Positions 35,212 through 44,878 of a stretch of DNA of 64,000 bases are shown here, in pieces. Under the pieces are notes generated by a model, which was not told the origin of the DNA, made no database searches, and worked only from the letters and a program-made list of their open reading frames with translations. Positions within the stretch are counted from its first letter, which is position 1; each line of letters starts with the position of its first letter. This stretch comes from Paludibacteraceae bacterium. Lineage in GTDB: Bacteria; Bacteroidota; Bacteroidia; Bacteroidales; Paludibacteraceae. Where the stretch lies: the NCBI GenBank assembly GCA_017464475.1, contig JAFTZQ010000005.1, positions 62,001 through 126,000 of the forward strand, read 5' to 3'. The position numbers and the translations under genes were made by a program.

Positions 35212-37335
35212 ATGGCAACGAAGAAAGAACAACATCTGCCGATCGTAGCGCGTGATCCTTATCTCGCGCCGTACGAGGGCGCTCTGCAGGCACGCGCGGA
35301 GTATGCGGCGCGCAAAGAAGCGGAACTATTGGGGGAGCCTACCCCGCCCCTCCCTAAAGGGAAGGAGAAAGATCATGCTTTAGCTGATTGGGCGAGCGGA
35401 TACCTCTATTTTGGGCTTCATCACGACCGCGCTAACAAGCAATGGATCCTCCGCGAATGGGCACCGAACGCGACGGCGATCTATATCAAGGGCGATATGA
35501 ACGGCTGGCAGAAAGACGAGGCGTATCGTCTGCAGCCGATAGGCAACGGCGTTTGGGAAGCCAGACTGCCGGAAGAGGCTATCCAACACGAGCAGCTGTA
35601 CAAACTGCTGGTGGAGTGGAACGGCGGTTACGGCGAGCGCATCCCGTCCTATGTGCGCCGCGTGGTGCAGGACGAGAGCACCAAGATCTTCTCCGCGCAG
35701 GTATGGGACGAACCCGAATACGAGTGGAAAAACAGGAAACCCCACCCAACCTCCCCTCAAGGGAGGAGAAAAAAAGACGGGGCGCTGTTTATTTATGAAT
35801 GTCATATCGGTATGAGTTCGTCGGAGCAGAAAGTCAATTCCTATGAGGAGTTCCGCCGCGACGTGCTGCCGCGTATCGCTGAATTGGGATATAACTGCGT
35901 GCAGATCATGGCGATCCAGGAGCACCCGTACTACGGTTCGTTCGGATACCATGTGTCCAATTTCTTCGCTGCCAGCAGCCGTTTCGGTACGCCGAACGAG
36001 CTGAAAGCGCTCATCGACGACGCGCACGGCAGGGGTATGAAGGTCATCATGGACCTCGTTCACAGCCACGCGGTGAAGAATGAGCTGGAGGGATTGGGTA
36101 ATTTCGACGGCACGCCGTACCAATATTTCCATGACGGCGCGCGCCGCGAGCACCCGGCTTGGGACAGCCTCTGTTTCAACTACGGCAAAAACGAAGTGCT
36201 GCATTTCCTGCTCTCGAACTGTAAGTTCTGGCTCGACGAATATGACTTCGACGGTTTCCGTTTCGACGGCGTGACCAGTATGATCTACCTCAGCCACGGT
36301 CTGGGCGAAGATTTCAACGGCTACGGATCGTATTTCAACGGCAACGAAGACGGCGACGCGATCATGTATCTGACGCTGGCGAACAAAGTGATCCATCAGG
36401 TCAAGCCCGACGCCATCACCATTGCCGAAGAGATGAGCGGCATGCCGGGGCTGGCGGCTAAAATAGAGGACGGCGGCGTAGGATTCGACTACCGGCTGGC
36501 GATGGGTATTCCTGATTTCTGGATCAAATATATCAAGGAGGTCAAGGACGAGGACTGGAAAGCCGGTCATATCCTGTTCGAGATGACGAACCGACGCGAG
36601 GACGAGAAGACGATCTCCTATGCCGAGAGCCACGACCAAGCGCTGGTGGGCGACAAGACTATTATTTTCCGTCTCGTGGACGCCGACATGTACTGGCATT
36701 TCGAGCACGGTCATTCGACCTACATGGTGGACCGCGGTATCGCGTTGCATAAGATGATCCGTCTGGTGACGGCAAGTACCATCAACGGCGGATACCTGAC
36801 CTTTATGGGCAATGAGTTCGGACATCCGGAATGGATCGACTTCCCGCGCGAGGGCAACGGCTGGAGCTACAAGTACGCCCGCCGTCAATGGGAGCTGGTG
36901 GACAACCCCAACTATTTCTTCGCGGACCTCAACCGCTTCGACGAGGCGATGATCCATCTGCTGAAAGAGCACCTGCTGACCCAGAACCCGACGGCGGAGG
37001 AGAAGAAATACAACATTGGCAAACACCTGCCGTGGGTGATGAAATGGTGGGACAACGAGGGCGACCAAGTGGTGGCTTATTCCCGCGGAGACCTGCTGTT
37101 CATCTTCAACTGGAACGGACAGAAGTCCTTCACCGACTATGGCATGCTGGTGCCGGAAGGTCAATACAAAGTGGTGCTCAATACCGACGCGAAAGAGTTC
37201 GCCGGTTTCGGCCTGAGCGACGACTCGGTAGCCCATTTCACGGAGCACGACGAGTTGTACGCCAAGGACGGCAAGGGATGGCTGAAGATGTACCTGCCGG
37301 CAAGAAGCGCGGTGGTATTAAAAAAGGTAGATTAA
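35212..37335 (+). CDS. glgB: 1,4-alpha-glucan branching enzyme
   Basis: GH13-family enzyme forming alpha-1,6 branches in glycogen. From ATG 35212 it is 707 residues: a CBM48-like N-terminal domain (LREWAPNATAIYIKGDMNGW), then the barrel with DLVHSHAVKN, DGFRFDGVTSMIY (nucleophile Asp), IAEEMSGMPG (acid Glu) and ESHDQALVGDK (transition-state Asp). The eukaryote-like form is common in Bacteroidota. Two GC-rich palindromes are translated: one near residue 45 (EPTPPLPKGKEK), one near 177 (KPHPTSPQGRRKKD). Confidence 0.93.
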   Translation: MATKKEQHLPIVARDPYLAPYEGALQARAEYAARKEAELLGEPTPPLPKGKEKDHALADWASGYLYFGLHHDRANKQWILREWAPNATAIYIKGDMNGWQKDEAYRLQPIGNGVWEARLPEEAIQHEQLYKLLVEWNGGYGERIPSYVRRVVQDESTKIFSAQVWDEPEYEWKNRKPHPTSPQGRRKKDGALFIYECHIGMSSSEQKVNSYEEFRRDVLPRIAELGYNCVQIMAIQEHPYYGSFGYHVSNFFAASSRFGTPNELKALIDDAHGRGMKVIMDLVHSHAVKNELEGLGNFDGTPYQYFHDGARREHPAWDSLCFNYGKNEVLHFLLSNCKFWLDEYDFDGFRFDGVTSMIYLSHGLGEDFNGYGSYFNGNEDGDAIMYLTLANKVIHQVKPDAITIAEEMSGMPGLAAKIEDGGVGFDYRLAMGIPDFWIKYIKEVKDEDWKAGHILFEMTNRREDEKTISYAESHDQALVGDKTIIFRLVDADMYWHFEHGHSTYMVDRGIALHKMIRLVTASTINGGYLTFMGNEFGHPEWIDFPREGNGWSYKYARRQWELVDNPNYFFADLNRFDEAMIHLLKEHLLTQNPTAEEKKYNIGKHLPWVMKWWDNEGDQVVAYSRGDLLFIFNWNGQKSFTDYGMLVPEGQYKVVLNTDAKEFAGFGLSDDSVAHFTEHDELYAKDGKGWLKMYLPARSAVVLKKVD
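35341..35370 (+). repeat. GC-rich palindromic repeat family A inside glgB (copy 1)
   Basis: CCCCTCCC-TAAA-GGGAAGG core preceded by ACCCCG, read as PTPPLPKGKEK. Confidence 0.6.
35737..35770 (+). repeat. GC-rich palindromic repeat family A inside glgB (copy 2)
   Basis: AACCCCACCC arm plus CCTCCC-CTCAA-GGGAGG core, read as KPHPTSPQGRR. Close to the copies at 9051 and 40901. Confidence 0.75.
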
Positions 37336-37378
37336 CCAGTAGAACCAGATGAACTAGTCAAACTAGATAAAACAACAC
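37336..37378 (+). repeat. Short repeat between glgB and the thioredoxin gene
   Basis: CCAGTAGAACCAGATGAACT then AGTCAAACTAG, an irregular tandem of AAC(C/T)AG units directly after the glgB stop. Confidence 0.45.
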
Positions 37379-37382
37379 AACA

Positions 37383-37919
37383 ATGAAAAAGTACTTATTG
37401 ATTTTGGCAGCGGCATTAACGATCGTCGGCTGTACCAAGAAACCGGCGGAGCAAGCCGCTGAGAATCAGGAACCCCAACAAGAGCAGGCTGAGACTCCGG
37501 AGCAGGAGGGGGACGACAATTCCTATATCGACATCACCGCGCTCACGCCGGAAGGCAAAGAGCTCTCGTTGAGCCAGGTAGTGGGCAAGACCGACTATGT
37601 GCTGCTCGATTTCTGGGCTTCGTGGTGCGGACCCTGCCGCCGTTTTATCCCGGTGCTCAAAGAGATCTACGCTTCGCAGCCCGAAGGTCATCTTCAGATC
37701 CTCAGTTGCTCTGTGGATCAGGATGCGATGGCTTGGCGCGTAGCGCTGCAAGAAGAGCAAATGCCGTGGCTCCAGATGCGCGAAGACGAAGCGCACTCTT
37801 GCGCCGACAAATACGGCGTGGAGTTTATTCCCTTCACCGTGCTGATCGACCGCGAGGGACAGATCGTAGCTGTCAATCCGGAAGAGCCGGAGTTGGCTGA
37901 GATCCTGTTAGGGAATTGA
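37383..37919 (+). CDS. TlpA/ResA-like thioredoxin lipoprotein
   Basis: 178 residues: signal peptide with lipobox IVGC, a Gln/Glu-rich linker (~20-45), then a thioredoxin fold with WCGPC (WASWCGPCRRF) and cis-Pro region EFIPFTVL. Membrane-anchored disulfide or redox protein of the periplasm. The stop codon (37917-37919) is inside an AT-rich repeat, so the repeat may have replaced the original C-terminus. Confidence 0.88.
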   Translation: MKKYLLILAAALTIVGCTKKPAEQAAENQEPQQEQAETPEQEGDDNSYIDITALTPEGKELSLSQVVGKTDYVLLDFWASWCGPCRRFIPVLKEIYASQPEGHLQILSCSVDQDAMAWRVALQEEQMPWLQMREDEAHSCADKYGVEFIPFTVLIDREGQIVAVNPEEPELAEILLGN

Positions 37920-37949
37920 AAATTGAGAATTGAAAATTGAAAATTGAAA
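37914..37949 (+). repeat. AT-rich repeat family B overlapping a stop codon
   Basis: AATTGAAAATTGAGAATTGA-type tandem that provides the TGA of the thioredoxin gene and ends 4 bases before the nagB start. Confidence 0.75.
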
Positions 37950-37953
37950 TACG

Positions 37954-38763
37954 ATGAGAGTAATTATCGAACCTTCGTATGACCTGCTCAGCGAGTGGGC
38001 TGCGAACTATGTAGCAAAACGAATCAATGAGTTTGGTCCCAAAGAGAGCACCCCGTTTGTGCTGGGTCTGCCTACCGGCAGTTCGCCTCTGGGTATGTAC
38101 AAACATCTGATTAAACTATACGAAGCCGGCAAAGTGAGCTTCCGCAATGTGGTGACCTTCAACATGGACGAGTATGTCGGCCTGCCGGAGGAGCACCCCG
38201 AGAGCTACCACAGCTTCATGTGGACTAATTTCTTCAGCCATATCGACATCCGCAAGGAGAACGTCAATATCCTGAACGGCAATGCGCCGGACTTGGCTGC
38301 CGAGTGTGCACGCTATGAGGCGAAGATCAAGAACTACGGCGGTATTCATCTGTTCCTCGGCGGTATCGGTCCAGACGGACATATCGCGTTCAACGAACCG
38401 GGTTCGTCTCTCACCAGCCGCACCCGCAAGAAAGAGCTGACCACCGACACGATCATTGCCAACAGCCGTTTCTTTGACAACGACGTCAACAAAGTGCCGA
38501 AAACCGCTCTCACCGTAGGTGTCGGAACGGTCATGGACGCGCAAGAAGTGCTGATCGTTGTCAACGGTCATAACAAAGCCCGCGCGCTGCAGCACGCGAT
38601 CGAGGAGCCGATCAGCCACATGTGGACCGTCTCTGCGCTCCAGATGCACCAGCATGGTATCATCGTTTGCGACGAAGCGGCTTGCGAGGAACTCAAACTC
38701 GGTACATTCAAATATTTCAAGGACATCGAAAAGAATAACCTTGATCCCCAAACATTGTTGTAA
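37954..38763 (+). CDS. nagB: Glucosamine-6-phosphate deaminase
   Basis: Converts glucosamine-6-phosphate to fructose-6-phosphate and ammonia in amino-sugar catabolism. 269 residues with [29 protein letters not shown] and [18 protein letters not shown], all active-site segments of the family. The stop overlaps the cysS start by one base (TAATG), giving translational coupling. Confidence 0.96.
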   Translation: MRVIIEPSYDLLSEWAANYVAKRINEFGPKESTPFVLGLPTGSSPLGMYKHLIKLYEAGKVSFRNVVTFNMDEYVGLPEEHPESYHSFMWTNFFSHIDIRKENVNILNGNAPDLAAECARYEAKIKNYGGIHLFLGGIGPDGHIAFNEPGSSLTSRTRKKELTTDTIIANSRFFDNDVNKVPKTALTVGVGTVMDAQEVLIVVNGHNKARALQHAIEEPISHMWTVSALQMHQHGIIVCDEAACEELKLGTFKYFKDIEKNNLDPQTLL

Positions 38764-40235
38764 TGTTAGAAATTTATAATTCTTTAACTCGACTTAAAGA
38801 GACGTTCAAACCGCTTCACGAAGGACACGTAGGCATGTATGTCTGCGGTCCTACCGTGTATGGCGACGCCCATTTGGGACATGCTCGTCCGGCGATCACG
38901 TTCGACGTGCTGTACCGCTATCTGATGCACCTGGGCTACAAAGTGCGCTATGTGCGCAATATCACCGATGTGGGACACCTCGAGCACGACGCGGACGAAG
39001 GCGAGGACAAGATCGCTAAGAAGGCGCGGCTGGAGCAGCTCGAACCGATGGAGGTGGTGCAGTTTTATACCAACCGTTACCACCGCGATATGGCGGCGCT
39101 GAACGTGCTGCCGCCGTCCATCGAACCGCACGCTTCGGGACATATCATCGAGCAGATTGCTTTCGTGCAAAAGATCCTCGACCGAGGATATGCCTATGTA
39201 TCAAACGGCTCAGTCTATATGGACGTGGAGAAATACGCCAAGGACTATCCGTACGGCAAACTCTCCGGACGTAACCTCAACGATATTGTCACCGAGACCC
39301 GTGAACTGGACGGACAGAGCGAGAAAAAGCACAGCTATGATTTCGCCCTCTGGAAGAAAGCAGCGCCGGAGCATATCATGCACTGGCCCAGTCCGTGGAG
39401 CGAAGGTTTCCCCGGATGGCACATGGAGTGCTCCACGATGGGCACCAAGTACCTCGGTGAGCAGTTTGATATCCACGGTGGCGGACTCGACCTCATCTTC
39501 CCCCACCACGAGGCGGAGATAGCGCAGTCCTGTGCGGCGCTCGGGCATGAGTCCGTGCATTACTGGATGCATAATAATATGATCACTATCGCGGGCAAGA
39601 AGATGGGCAAGAGTTATAACAACTTCATCACCCTGGAGCAGTTCTTTGCCGGCAATCATCCCTTGCTGTCCAAACCGTTTGGTCCGATGGTCATCCGTTT
39701 CTTCATTCTCCAGGCGCACTACCGCTCGACGGTGGACTTCTCGTCCGAAGCATTGGAGGCGGCGGAGAAGGGTCTGCAGCGTCTGCAGGAGGCATACTCC
39801 CGCCTGATGAAAATAGAGCCGTCAGCCGTCAGCCATCAGCCGTCAGAACTTCGCCAACGCTGCCAAGAGGCGATGGACGACGATCTGAACACACCATTCG
39901 TCATTGCCGCACTCTTCGATTCCGCCAAAATGATCAACACCATCCATGACGGCAAGGCGACGATCAGCGAAGCGGACCTCAAGGAGCTGCGCGAGGTGTG
40001 GAAGACCTACGCGATCGACATCCTCGGTCTGCGGCTGGAAGACTCCGCTGCCTCGCAAGACGGGGACGGAGCCAAAATGAAAGCTTTCCACGGCGCAATA
40101 GACCTGCTGCTCTCCATCCGTATGCAAGCGAAACAGAACAAAGATTGGGCGACCTCAGACCGGATCCGCAATTCACTCACCGAATTAGGTTTCCAGATCA
40201 AAGATACCAAGGATGGCTTCGAGTGGAGTATATAG
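38763..40235 (+). CDS. cysS: Cysteinyl-tRNA synthetase
   Basis: Class I synthetase, 490 residues. Zinc site CGPTV, HIGH-type DAHLGHARP near residue 35, WHMECSTMG and the KMSKS-type [17 protein letters not shown]-type repeat (39818-39848) inserts SAVSHQPSE in the C-terminal helical region. Overlaps nagB by 1 base and the next lipoprotein gene by 23 bases. Confidence 0.96.
   Translation: MLEIYNSLTRLKETFKPLHEGHVGMYVCGPTVYGDAHLGHARPAITFDVLYRYLMHLGYKVRYVRNITDVGHLEHDADEGEDKIAKKARLEQLEPMEVVQFYTNRYHRDMAALNVLPPSIEPHASGHIIEQIAFVQKILDRGYAYVSNGSVYMDVEKYAKDYPYGKLSGRNLNDIVTETRELDGQSEKKHSYDFALWKKAAPEHIMHWPSPWSEGFPGWHMECSTMGTKYLGEQFDIHGGGLDLIFPHHEAEIAQSCAALGHESVHYWMHNNMITIAGKKMGKSYNNFITLEQFFAGNHPLLSKPFGPMVIRFFILQAHYRSTVDFSSEALEAAEKGLQRLQEAYSRLMKIEPSAVSHQPSELRQRCQEAMDDDLNTPFVIAALFDSAKMINTIHDGKATISEADLKELREVWKTYAIDILGLRLEDSAASQDGDGAKMKAFHGAIDLLLSIRMQAKQNKDWATSDRIRNSLTELGFQIKDTKDGFEWSI
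39818..39848 (+). repeat. CAGTCAG-type repeat family C inside cysS
   Basis: GCCGTCAGCCGTCAGCCATC then AGCCGTCAG: four ~7-9-base units, read in frame as [10 protein letters not shown]. Confidence 0.7.
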
Positions 40236-40899
40236 AATAGCTCTTGTAGCGATCGCCATCAGTGCAATGCTCCTGACCGGCTGCGGCAATAAACCGCAAG
40301 CCGGTCAGAATGCGTTGGTAGAGGACAGTCTGGTCTGGTATCCCGGGCGGACATTCAGTTACAAGGACAAGTTCAATGATCTGCAGGCGAAGCAGCATGA
40401 GGTCGCTTCGCGCATCGGTTTGCCTCATCCTCCGAAAGACCGGAAGGACGCAGCGAAGATGCGTCATCAGCTGGTGGAGATCAAGGCGAACGATAATTAT
40501 ATTGTCGATAGTCTGACCCACTCGGTGCCGTACTTGATCCCTGCTGCGGCGCACGAACTGGACGCTATCGGTGCCGAATGGGCGGATATATTAGCGCGCA
40601 ACGGCTTGCCGCACTATCGGTTTTATGTCACGTCTGTCCTCCGCACGGAGGAGGATATCCGGTATCTGCAAAAGAGCGGAAACATCAATTCCGTCACCCA
40701 GTCATGTCATTGCTACGGCACGACCTTCGACCTCGCGTACATGCGATATAATAAGGTATCGCACACGCGCACGTACATGCATGAGGATAATCTGAAATTA
40801 GTGCTGGGGCAGGTCTTGCTGAACCACCAGCGGGCAGGGAAAATCTACGTCAAGTATGAGTGGAAACAGTCCTGTTTCCATATCACGGTGAGGGGGTAG
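40213..40899 (+). CDS. DUF5715-like lipoprotein (possible VanY-type peptidase)
   Basis: 228 residues with lipobox LLTGC. The C-terminal half, [15 protein letters not shown]...[17 protein letters not shown]...[15 protein letters not shown], matches DUF5715, related in plan to M15/VanY D-Ala-D-Ala carboxypeptidases (His/Asp zinc ligands in S-x-H-x-x-G-x-x-x-D, and a terminal H). A cell-wall peptidase role is inferred. Overlaps cysS by 23 bases; a GC-rich palindrome starts right after its stop. Confidence 0.75.
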   Translation: MASSGVYRIALVAIAISAMLLTGCGNKPQAGQNALVEDSLVWYPGRTFSYKDKFNDLQAKQHEVASRIGLPHPPKDRKDAAKMRHQLVEIKANDNYIVDSLTHSVPYLIPAAAHELDAIGAEWADILARNGLPHYRFYVTSVLRTEEDIRYLQKSGNINSVTQSCHCYGTTFDLAYMRYNKVSHTRTYMHEDNLKLVLGQVLLNHQRAGKIYVKYEWKQSCFHITVRG

Positions 40900-40900
40900 C

Positions 40901-40946
40901 TAACCCCCAAAACCCCACCCCGGCCCTCCCCTCAGGGGAGGGAGAA
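40901..40946 (+). repeat. GC-rich palindromic repeat family A, intergenic
   Basis: AACCCCACCCCGG arm and CCCTCCCC-TCA-GGGGAGGG core immediately after the DUF5715 stop. The best-preserved hairpin core of the family. Confidence 0.75.
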
Positions 40947-40958
40947 AGGAGAAAGAGT

Positions 40959-41192
40959 ATGAAAGCATTGATAGCTTTTATCATAATGGCAGTCCTTGTA
41001 TTGACTTTGATTGAGGTCAATGAACGGATCAAGGCGAGGAAGGCTTCGCAGGAACCCCAAGCTCCCTCTGTCCTCCTGAAGGGGGATGTTAAGGAGGAGG
41101 TTCAGAACGATGACTGCGAAAAAAATACAGACGGAGAAGACTGCTCCGCCTGTGAACTTCTATCTGTTTGCGACAAGACCCATACCCACTAA
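40959..41192 (+). CDS. Small membrane-anchored protein with Cys-rich tail
   Basis: 77 residues from ATG 40959: membrane helix (ALIAFIIMAVLVLTLIEV), charged linker and a Cys-containing end (DDCEKN, DCSACELLSVCDK). Four Cys could bind metal or form disulfides. A degenerate GC-rich repeat is translated as PQAPSVLLKGDV. Flanked on both sides by family A repeats. No family recognised. Confidence 0.5.
   Translation: MKALIAFIIMAVLVLTLIEVNERIKARKASQEPQAPSVLLKGDVKEEVQNDDCEKNTDGEDCSACELLSVCDKTHTH
41053..41090 (+). repeat. Degenerate GC-rich repeat family A, in frame
   Basis: ACCCCAAGCTCCCTCTGTCC then TCCTGAAGGGGGA; arms retained, stem imperfect. Confidence 0.4.
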
Positions 41193-41234
41193 ACCCTTAC
41201 TCCCTCCCTTGAGGGGAGGGTCGGGGTGGGGTTT
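41190..41234 (+). repeat. GC-rich palindromic repeat family A between convergent genes
   Basis: CTCCCTCCC-TTGA-GGGGAGGG core and GGGGTGGGGTTT arm between the small protein (+) and parE (-). As a strong hairpin it might end transcription from either side, although no T-tract follows. Confidence 0.7.
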
Positions 41235-41242
41235 ATGGGCTT

Positions 41243-43192
41243 TCACTCAAAATCTTCCACTTTGTCTTCCTCGATCACGAGGTTATCGATGATGAATTGC
41301 TGGCGCTCGTTGGTGTTCTTACCCATGTAGTAGGCGAGTAGTTCCTTGACGTTATCGTCCTTGCGCAGCGTCACTTGGTCGAGGCGGATACCGGCACCGA
41401 TGAAGCCCTTGAACTCATCGGGCGAGATCTCTCCCAGACCTTTGAATCGCGTGATCTCCGGCGTCTTGATCTTGGCAATCGCTTTGAGCCGCTCCTCCTC
41501 GGAGTAGCAATAGATCGTCTGGTTTTTGTCCTTGACGCGGAAGAGCGGGGTCTGGAGAATATAGACGTGTCCTTTCTTGACCAGATCGGGGAAGAACTGG
41601 AGGAAGAAAGTGAGCATCAGCAGTCGTATGTGCATGCCGTCCACATCGGCATCGGTGGCGATGATCACTTTGTTGTACCGCAACTCGTCCAGTCCGTCCT
41701 CTATGTTGAGCGCCGACTGGAGGCAGTTGAACTCCTCGTTCTCATACACCACCTGTTTGGTCAGCCCATAGCAGTTGAGAGGTTTGCCTCGGAGGGAGAA
41801 AACGGCTTGTGTGCGGACGTCGCGGCTCTTGGTGATCGAGCCGGAGGCGGAGAGACCCTCGGTGATGAAGATGCAGCTCTCCAGCCGCAGATCGTCGTCT
41901 GCGTCCTTGCTGCTCTTGACCGGTTTGGGGTCGTTGAGGTGGATCTGGCAGTCGCGCAGCTTGGGGTTGTTGACCAAGTTCTTCTTTGCCCGCTCCCGCG
42001 CTGCTTTGGTCACACCTGCGATCGCCTTGCGCTCTTTCTCGGAGTCTTGGATCTTCTGCAGCATGATCTCCACGGTCTGCGGCGTCTTGTGGAGGTAGTT
42101 GTCGAGCTGCTGCTTGACGAAGTCATTGACGAACTTATTGACGGAGACTCCGCCGGAGGGGCTCATGTCCTTGGAACCGAGTTTGACCTTGGTCTGGCTC
42201 TCGAAGACCGGCTCTTCCACGTTGATGGCGATAGCTCCCACCACGCCGTTGCGGATGTCGGCGAGCTCCTGGTTCTTGTTGAAAAACTCCTTGATCGTCC
42301 GTCCGATCGCTTCGCGGAAAGCCGTTTGGTGCGTACCGCCTTGGATCGTGTGCTGACCGTTGACGAAAGAGTAGTACTCGTCGCCGTTCTGGTCGGTGTG
42401 GGTGAGGGCGATCTCGATGTCTTCGCCCTTGATATGAATGATCGGGTAGAGCGGAGAGACGGTCATGTTCTCCGTCAGAAGGTCCAGCAGACCGTTCTTG
42501 GAGACGAATTTCTTGCCGTTATAAACGAGCGTGAGCCCGGTGTTGAGGTAAGCGTAGTTACGCAGCAGCTCCTCGATATAATCGTCGCGGAAATGGTAGT
42601 TCTCGAATAGTCCTTTGCTGTCGTCGGGTACGAACTCGATCACCGTACCGCGTTTCTCGGGTCCGGTATAGTCCACGATGTCGGTGTCGGAGACCAGTTT
42701 GCCTTGCTTGAACTCGGCGCGGCGCATCTTACCCTCGCGGTAGGACTCTACGGCGAAGAAAGAGGAGAGCGCATTGACGGCTTTGGTTCCCACGCCGTTC
42801 AAACCCACGGATTTCTTGAAGGCTTTGCTGTCGTATTTGCCGCCGGTGTTGAGCACAGAGACCACTTCCACAAGTTTGCCCAACGGAATACCGCGTCCGT
42901 AGTCCCGCACGCGCACCATTTGATGGCTTGTCTCTGTCTCTTGGTCCTTGGTCACTTGGTCACTTATCTCCACTTCGATCACTTTGCCTTCGCCCATACG
43001 GTACTCGTCGATGGAGTTGTCAATCGACTCTTTGATAAGGACGTAGATACCGTCGTCGGAGTGGCTACCGTCGCCGAGTTTACCGATATACATACCCGGT
43101 CTGCGCCGGATATGTTCCATGTCGTCGAGGTGAATAATGTTCGCTTCGCCGTACTCCACGGCTCCCGGTTTTATTTCTGTTTCTTCTGCCAT
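41243..43192 (-). CDS. parE: DNA topoisomerase IV subunit B
   Basis: 649 residues, minus strand. GHKL ATPase motifs [20 protein letters not shown] and [14 protein letters not shown]; the TOPRIM motif reads [12 protein letters not shown] with [14 protein letters not shown], and the protein ends in the C-terminal GyrB-type domain. The EGLSASG form differs from GyrB EGDSAGG and, as I recall, is usual for Bacteroidota ParE. It decatenates daughter chromosomes with ParC, which is not in the window. A TGACCAAG-type repeat adds [14 protein letters not shown] near residue 80. It overlaps the upstream CCA-enzyme gene by 22 bases. Confidence 0.93.
   Translation of the reverse strand: MAEETEIKPGAVEYGEANIIHLDDMEHIRRRPGMYIGKLGDGSHSDDGIYVLIKESIDNSIDEYRMGEGKVIEVEISDQVTKDQETETSHQMVRVRDYGRGIPLGKLVEVVSVLNTGGKYDSKAFKKSVGLNGVGTKAVNALSSFFAVESYREGKMRRAEFKQGKLVSDTDIVDYTGPEKRGTVIEFVPDDSKGLFENYHFRDDYIEELLRNYAYLNTGLTLVYNGKKFVSKNGLLDLLTENMTVSPLYPIIHIKGEDIEIALTHTDQNGDEYYSFVNGQHTIQGGTHQTAFREAIGRTIKEFFNKNQELADIRNGVVGAIAINVEEPVFESQTKVKLGSKDMSPSGGVSVNKFVNDFVKQQLDNYLHKTPQTVEIMLQKIQDSEKERKAIAGVTKAARERAKKNLVNNPKLRDCQIHLNDPKPVKSSKDADDDLRLESCIFITEGLSASGSITKSRDVRTQAVFSLRGKPLNCYGLTKQVVYENEEFNCLQSALNIEDGLDELRYNKVIIATDADVDGMHIRLLMLTFFLQFFPDLVKKGHVYILQTPLFRVKDKNQTIYCYSEEERLKAIAKIKTPEITRFKGLGEISPDEFKGFIGAGIRLDQVTLRKDDNVKELLAYYMGKNTNERQQFIIDNLVIEEDKVEDFE
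42926..42968 (-). repeat. TGACCAAG-type repeat family D inside parE
   Basis: On the minus strand, AGTGACCAAGTGACCAAGGA then CCAAG, read as SDQVTKDQ in frame. Confidence 0.65.
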
Positions 43193-44616
43193 AATTCGTT
43201 AATATATTGTATAGCCGCATCCCTTTCGTTGGGAATGACGCCGTCGAGGATCGCGTCTTTGACCGCGGCTTTCAGTTCGCCGACGAGCGAACAGGGTTCG
43301 AGGTGGAACATTGCCATGATCTCGTCGCCGTTGACGGGCGGCTGGAAATTGCGAATCCGGTCGCGTTCCTCCAGCTCCACCATTTTCTGCCTTACGAGTT
43401 GATAATTGCGGTGGTATCGCTCCACTTTCTGCTCGTTGCGGCTGGTGATGTCCGCGTCGCAGAGCAGCATCAGGTCGTCTATGTCGTCTCCGGCTTCGAA
43501 GAGCAGTCTGCGCACAGCGGAGTCCGTCACGGTGTCTTCGATCAGGTTGATCGGACGCATGTGCAGATCCACCATCTTGCGCACATATTCCATCTTCTCG
43601 TTCAGCGGCAGTTTGAGCCGCGCGAAGATCTTAGGCACCATCTTGGCGCCGATATAGTTATGATTGCGGAAGGTCCAACCCGCCTGCGGGTCCCATGCTT
43701 TGGAGCGCGGTTTGCCGATGTCGTGCAGCAGCGCCGCCCAACGAAGCCAAAGCACTCTATTCTCTAACTTATCTCCCTCTCTTGAGGAGAGGGCAGGGGA
43801 GAGGTTTGCTACATTGTCCAATACCTTCAGCGTGTGGTAGAACACGTCCTTGTGTCCCCGACCTTCTTTGACCTCCACGCCTTTGAGCGCCGCTAATTCG
43901 GGGAAGATCAGAGGCAGCAGACCCGTCTTGTCCAGCAGGATCCAGCCCTCAGACGGACGACGCGAGAGCATGATCTTGTTCAGCTCCTCCGCAATCCGCT
44001 CTTTGGTAATGATTCCGATCCGCTCTTTGTTGCGCGCGATAGCGTCGAAGGTCTCGCCGTCGAGGTTGAAACCCAGCTGGGTGGCAAAACGGATGGCGCG
44101 CATCATACGCAACGGGTCGTCGCTGAATGTGATGTCCGGATCAAGGGGTGTCTTGATGATACACCGCTCCAAGTCTCCGATCCCGTCAAAAGGATCCAGC
44201 AGCTCCCCGTAGGAGTGTTTATTCAGGCATATAGCCATGGCGTTGATGGTGAAATCGCGCCTGTTCTGGTCCTCCTCCAGCGTCCCGTCCTCCACGATGG
44301 GATTGCGGCTGTCGCGCCGGTAACTCTCCCGCCGTGCTCCGACGAACTCCAATTCCATGCCCTTGTGCTTCACTTGCGCCGTGCCATAGGTCTTGAAGAC
44401 AGCGATGTGCGCACCCTTGCCCAGCCGTTTCGCGACCGCTTCCGCCAAGGAGATGCCTGAGCCTACCACCACCACGTCGATGTCGTCCGAAGGACGGTGC
44501 AGAAACAGGTCTCGCACCCAGCCGCCAATGACGTAGCATTCCAGTCCCAGCCGGTCGGCTTCTTCGCCGATCAAATGCAGAACAGGGGCTTCTATTTTCG
44601 GGTTATTCACAGTCAT
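43171..44616 (-). CDS. cca: CCA tRNA nucleotidyltransferase / poly(A) polymerase family with HD domain
   Basis: 481 residues from 44616. N-terminal nucleotidyltransferase with GGWVRDLFL...[11 protein letters not shown] (catalytic Asp pair), RRDFTINAM and the RNA-binding helix [16 protein letters not shown], followed by an HD domain ([11 protein letters not shown]). Adds or repairs the CCA end of tRNAs. A GC-rich palindrome inserts [12 protein letters not shown] between the two domains (43770-43806). Start 44616 is chosen over an upstream codon because the promoter -7 box lies at 44634-44641. Confidence 0.92.
   Translation of the reverse strand: MTVNNPKIEAPVLHLIGEEADRLGLECYVIGGWVRDLFLHRPSDDIDVVVVGSGISLAEAVAKRLGKGAHIAVFKTYGTAQVKHKGMELEFVGARRESYRRDSRNPIVEDGTLEEDQNRRDFTINAMAICLNKHSYGELLDPFDGIGDLERCIIKTPLDPDITFSDDPLRMMRAIRFATQLGFNLDGETFDAIARNKERIGIITKERIAEELNKIMLSRRPSEGWILLDKTGLLPLIFPELAALKGVEVKEGRGHKDVFYHTLKVLDNVANLSPALSSREGDKLENRVLWLRWAALLHDIGKPRSKAWDPQAGWTFRNHNYIGAKMVPKIFARLKLPLNEKMEYVRKMVDLHMRPINLIEDTVTDSAVRRLLFEAGDDIDDLMLLCDADITSRNEQKVERYHRNYQLVRQKMVELEERDRIRNFQPPVNGDEIMAMFHLEPCSLVGELKAAVKDAILDGVIPNERDAAIQYINELWQKKQK
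43770..43806 (-). repeat. GC-rich palindromic repeat family A inside the CCA-enzyme gene
   Basis: CCCTCTC-TTGA-GGAGAGGG core with GCAGGGGAGAGGTTT arm, read on the minus strand as [12 protein letters not shown]. Confidence 0.65.
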
Positions 44617-44633
44617 GGACACAAATTTGCGTG

Positions 44634-44665
44634 CAAATTTACTACTTTTTTTTGAGATACGCAAA
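44634..44665 (-). promoter_or_regulatory. Promoter of the cca-parE operon
   Basis: Minus strand TTTG (44665-44662), 20-base spacer ending AAAAAAAAGTAG, TAAATTTG (44641-44634). It leaves a leader of about 10-12 bases before the start. Confidence 0.85.
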
Positions 44666-44840
44666 TAAAATCGTCCCTTTGCCTCTTTTTTCTTCTGTTC
44701 CGCCCGAATCAGATTCGGGTATCGGCTCTGCCGACCGGCAAGTCTTCCTCATGCTTCTGTGCATTTCTCGTGCCTCATTGCGCGAGCCGCAGCGAAAAGC
44801 ATCCCTCGGGGCGCTTTTTTTCTAAAAAATGATACTATCT
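44666..44840. other. Gene-free interval with hairpins
   Basis: Contains a perfect hairpin CCCGAAT-CAG-ATTCGGG (44703-44719) and a terminator-like AGCATCCCTCGGGGCGCT plus T-run (44804-44821). No ORF with coding character was seen; it may be the remnant of an older transcription unit. Confidence 0.4.
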
Positions 44841-44872
44841 CTTGCGTATTTCAAAAAAATGCATTATCTTTG
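44841..44872 (+). promoter_or_regulatory. Promoter of the candidate non-coding RNA
   Basis: CTTG (44841-44844), 20-base spacer, TATCTTTG (44865-44872). Confidence 0.75.
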
Positions 44873-44878
44873 CACCCG

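Noticed and set aside
35380..37248. 622-codon open frame on the minus strand
   Set aside because: Shadow of glgB; no family resemblance and no promoter.
41375..42610. 411-codon open frame on the plus strand
   Set aside because: Shadow of parE, which has all ATPase and TOPRIM motifs.
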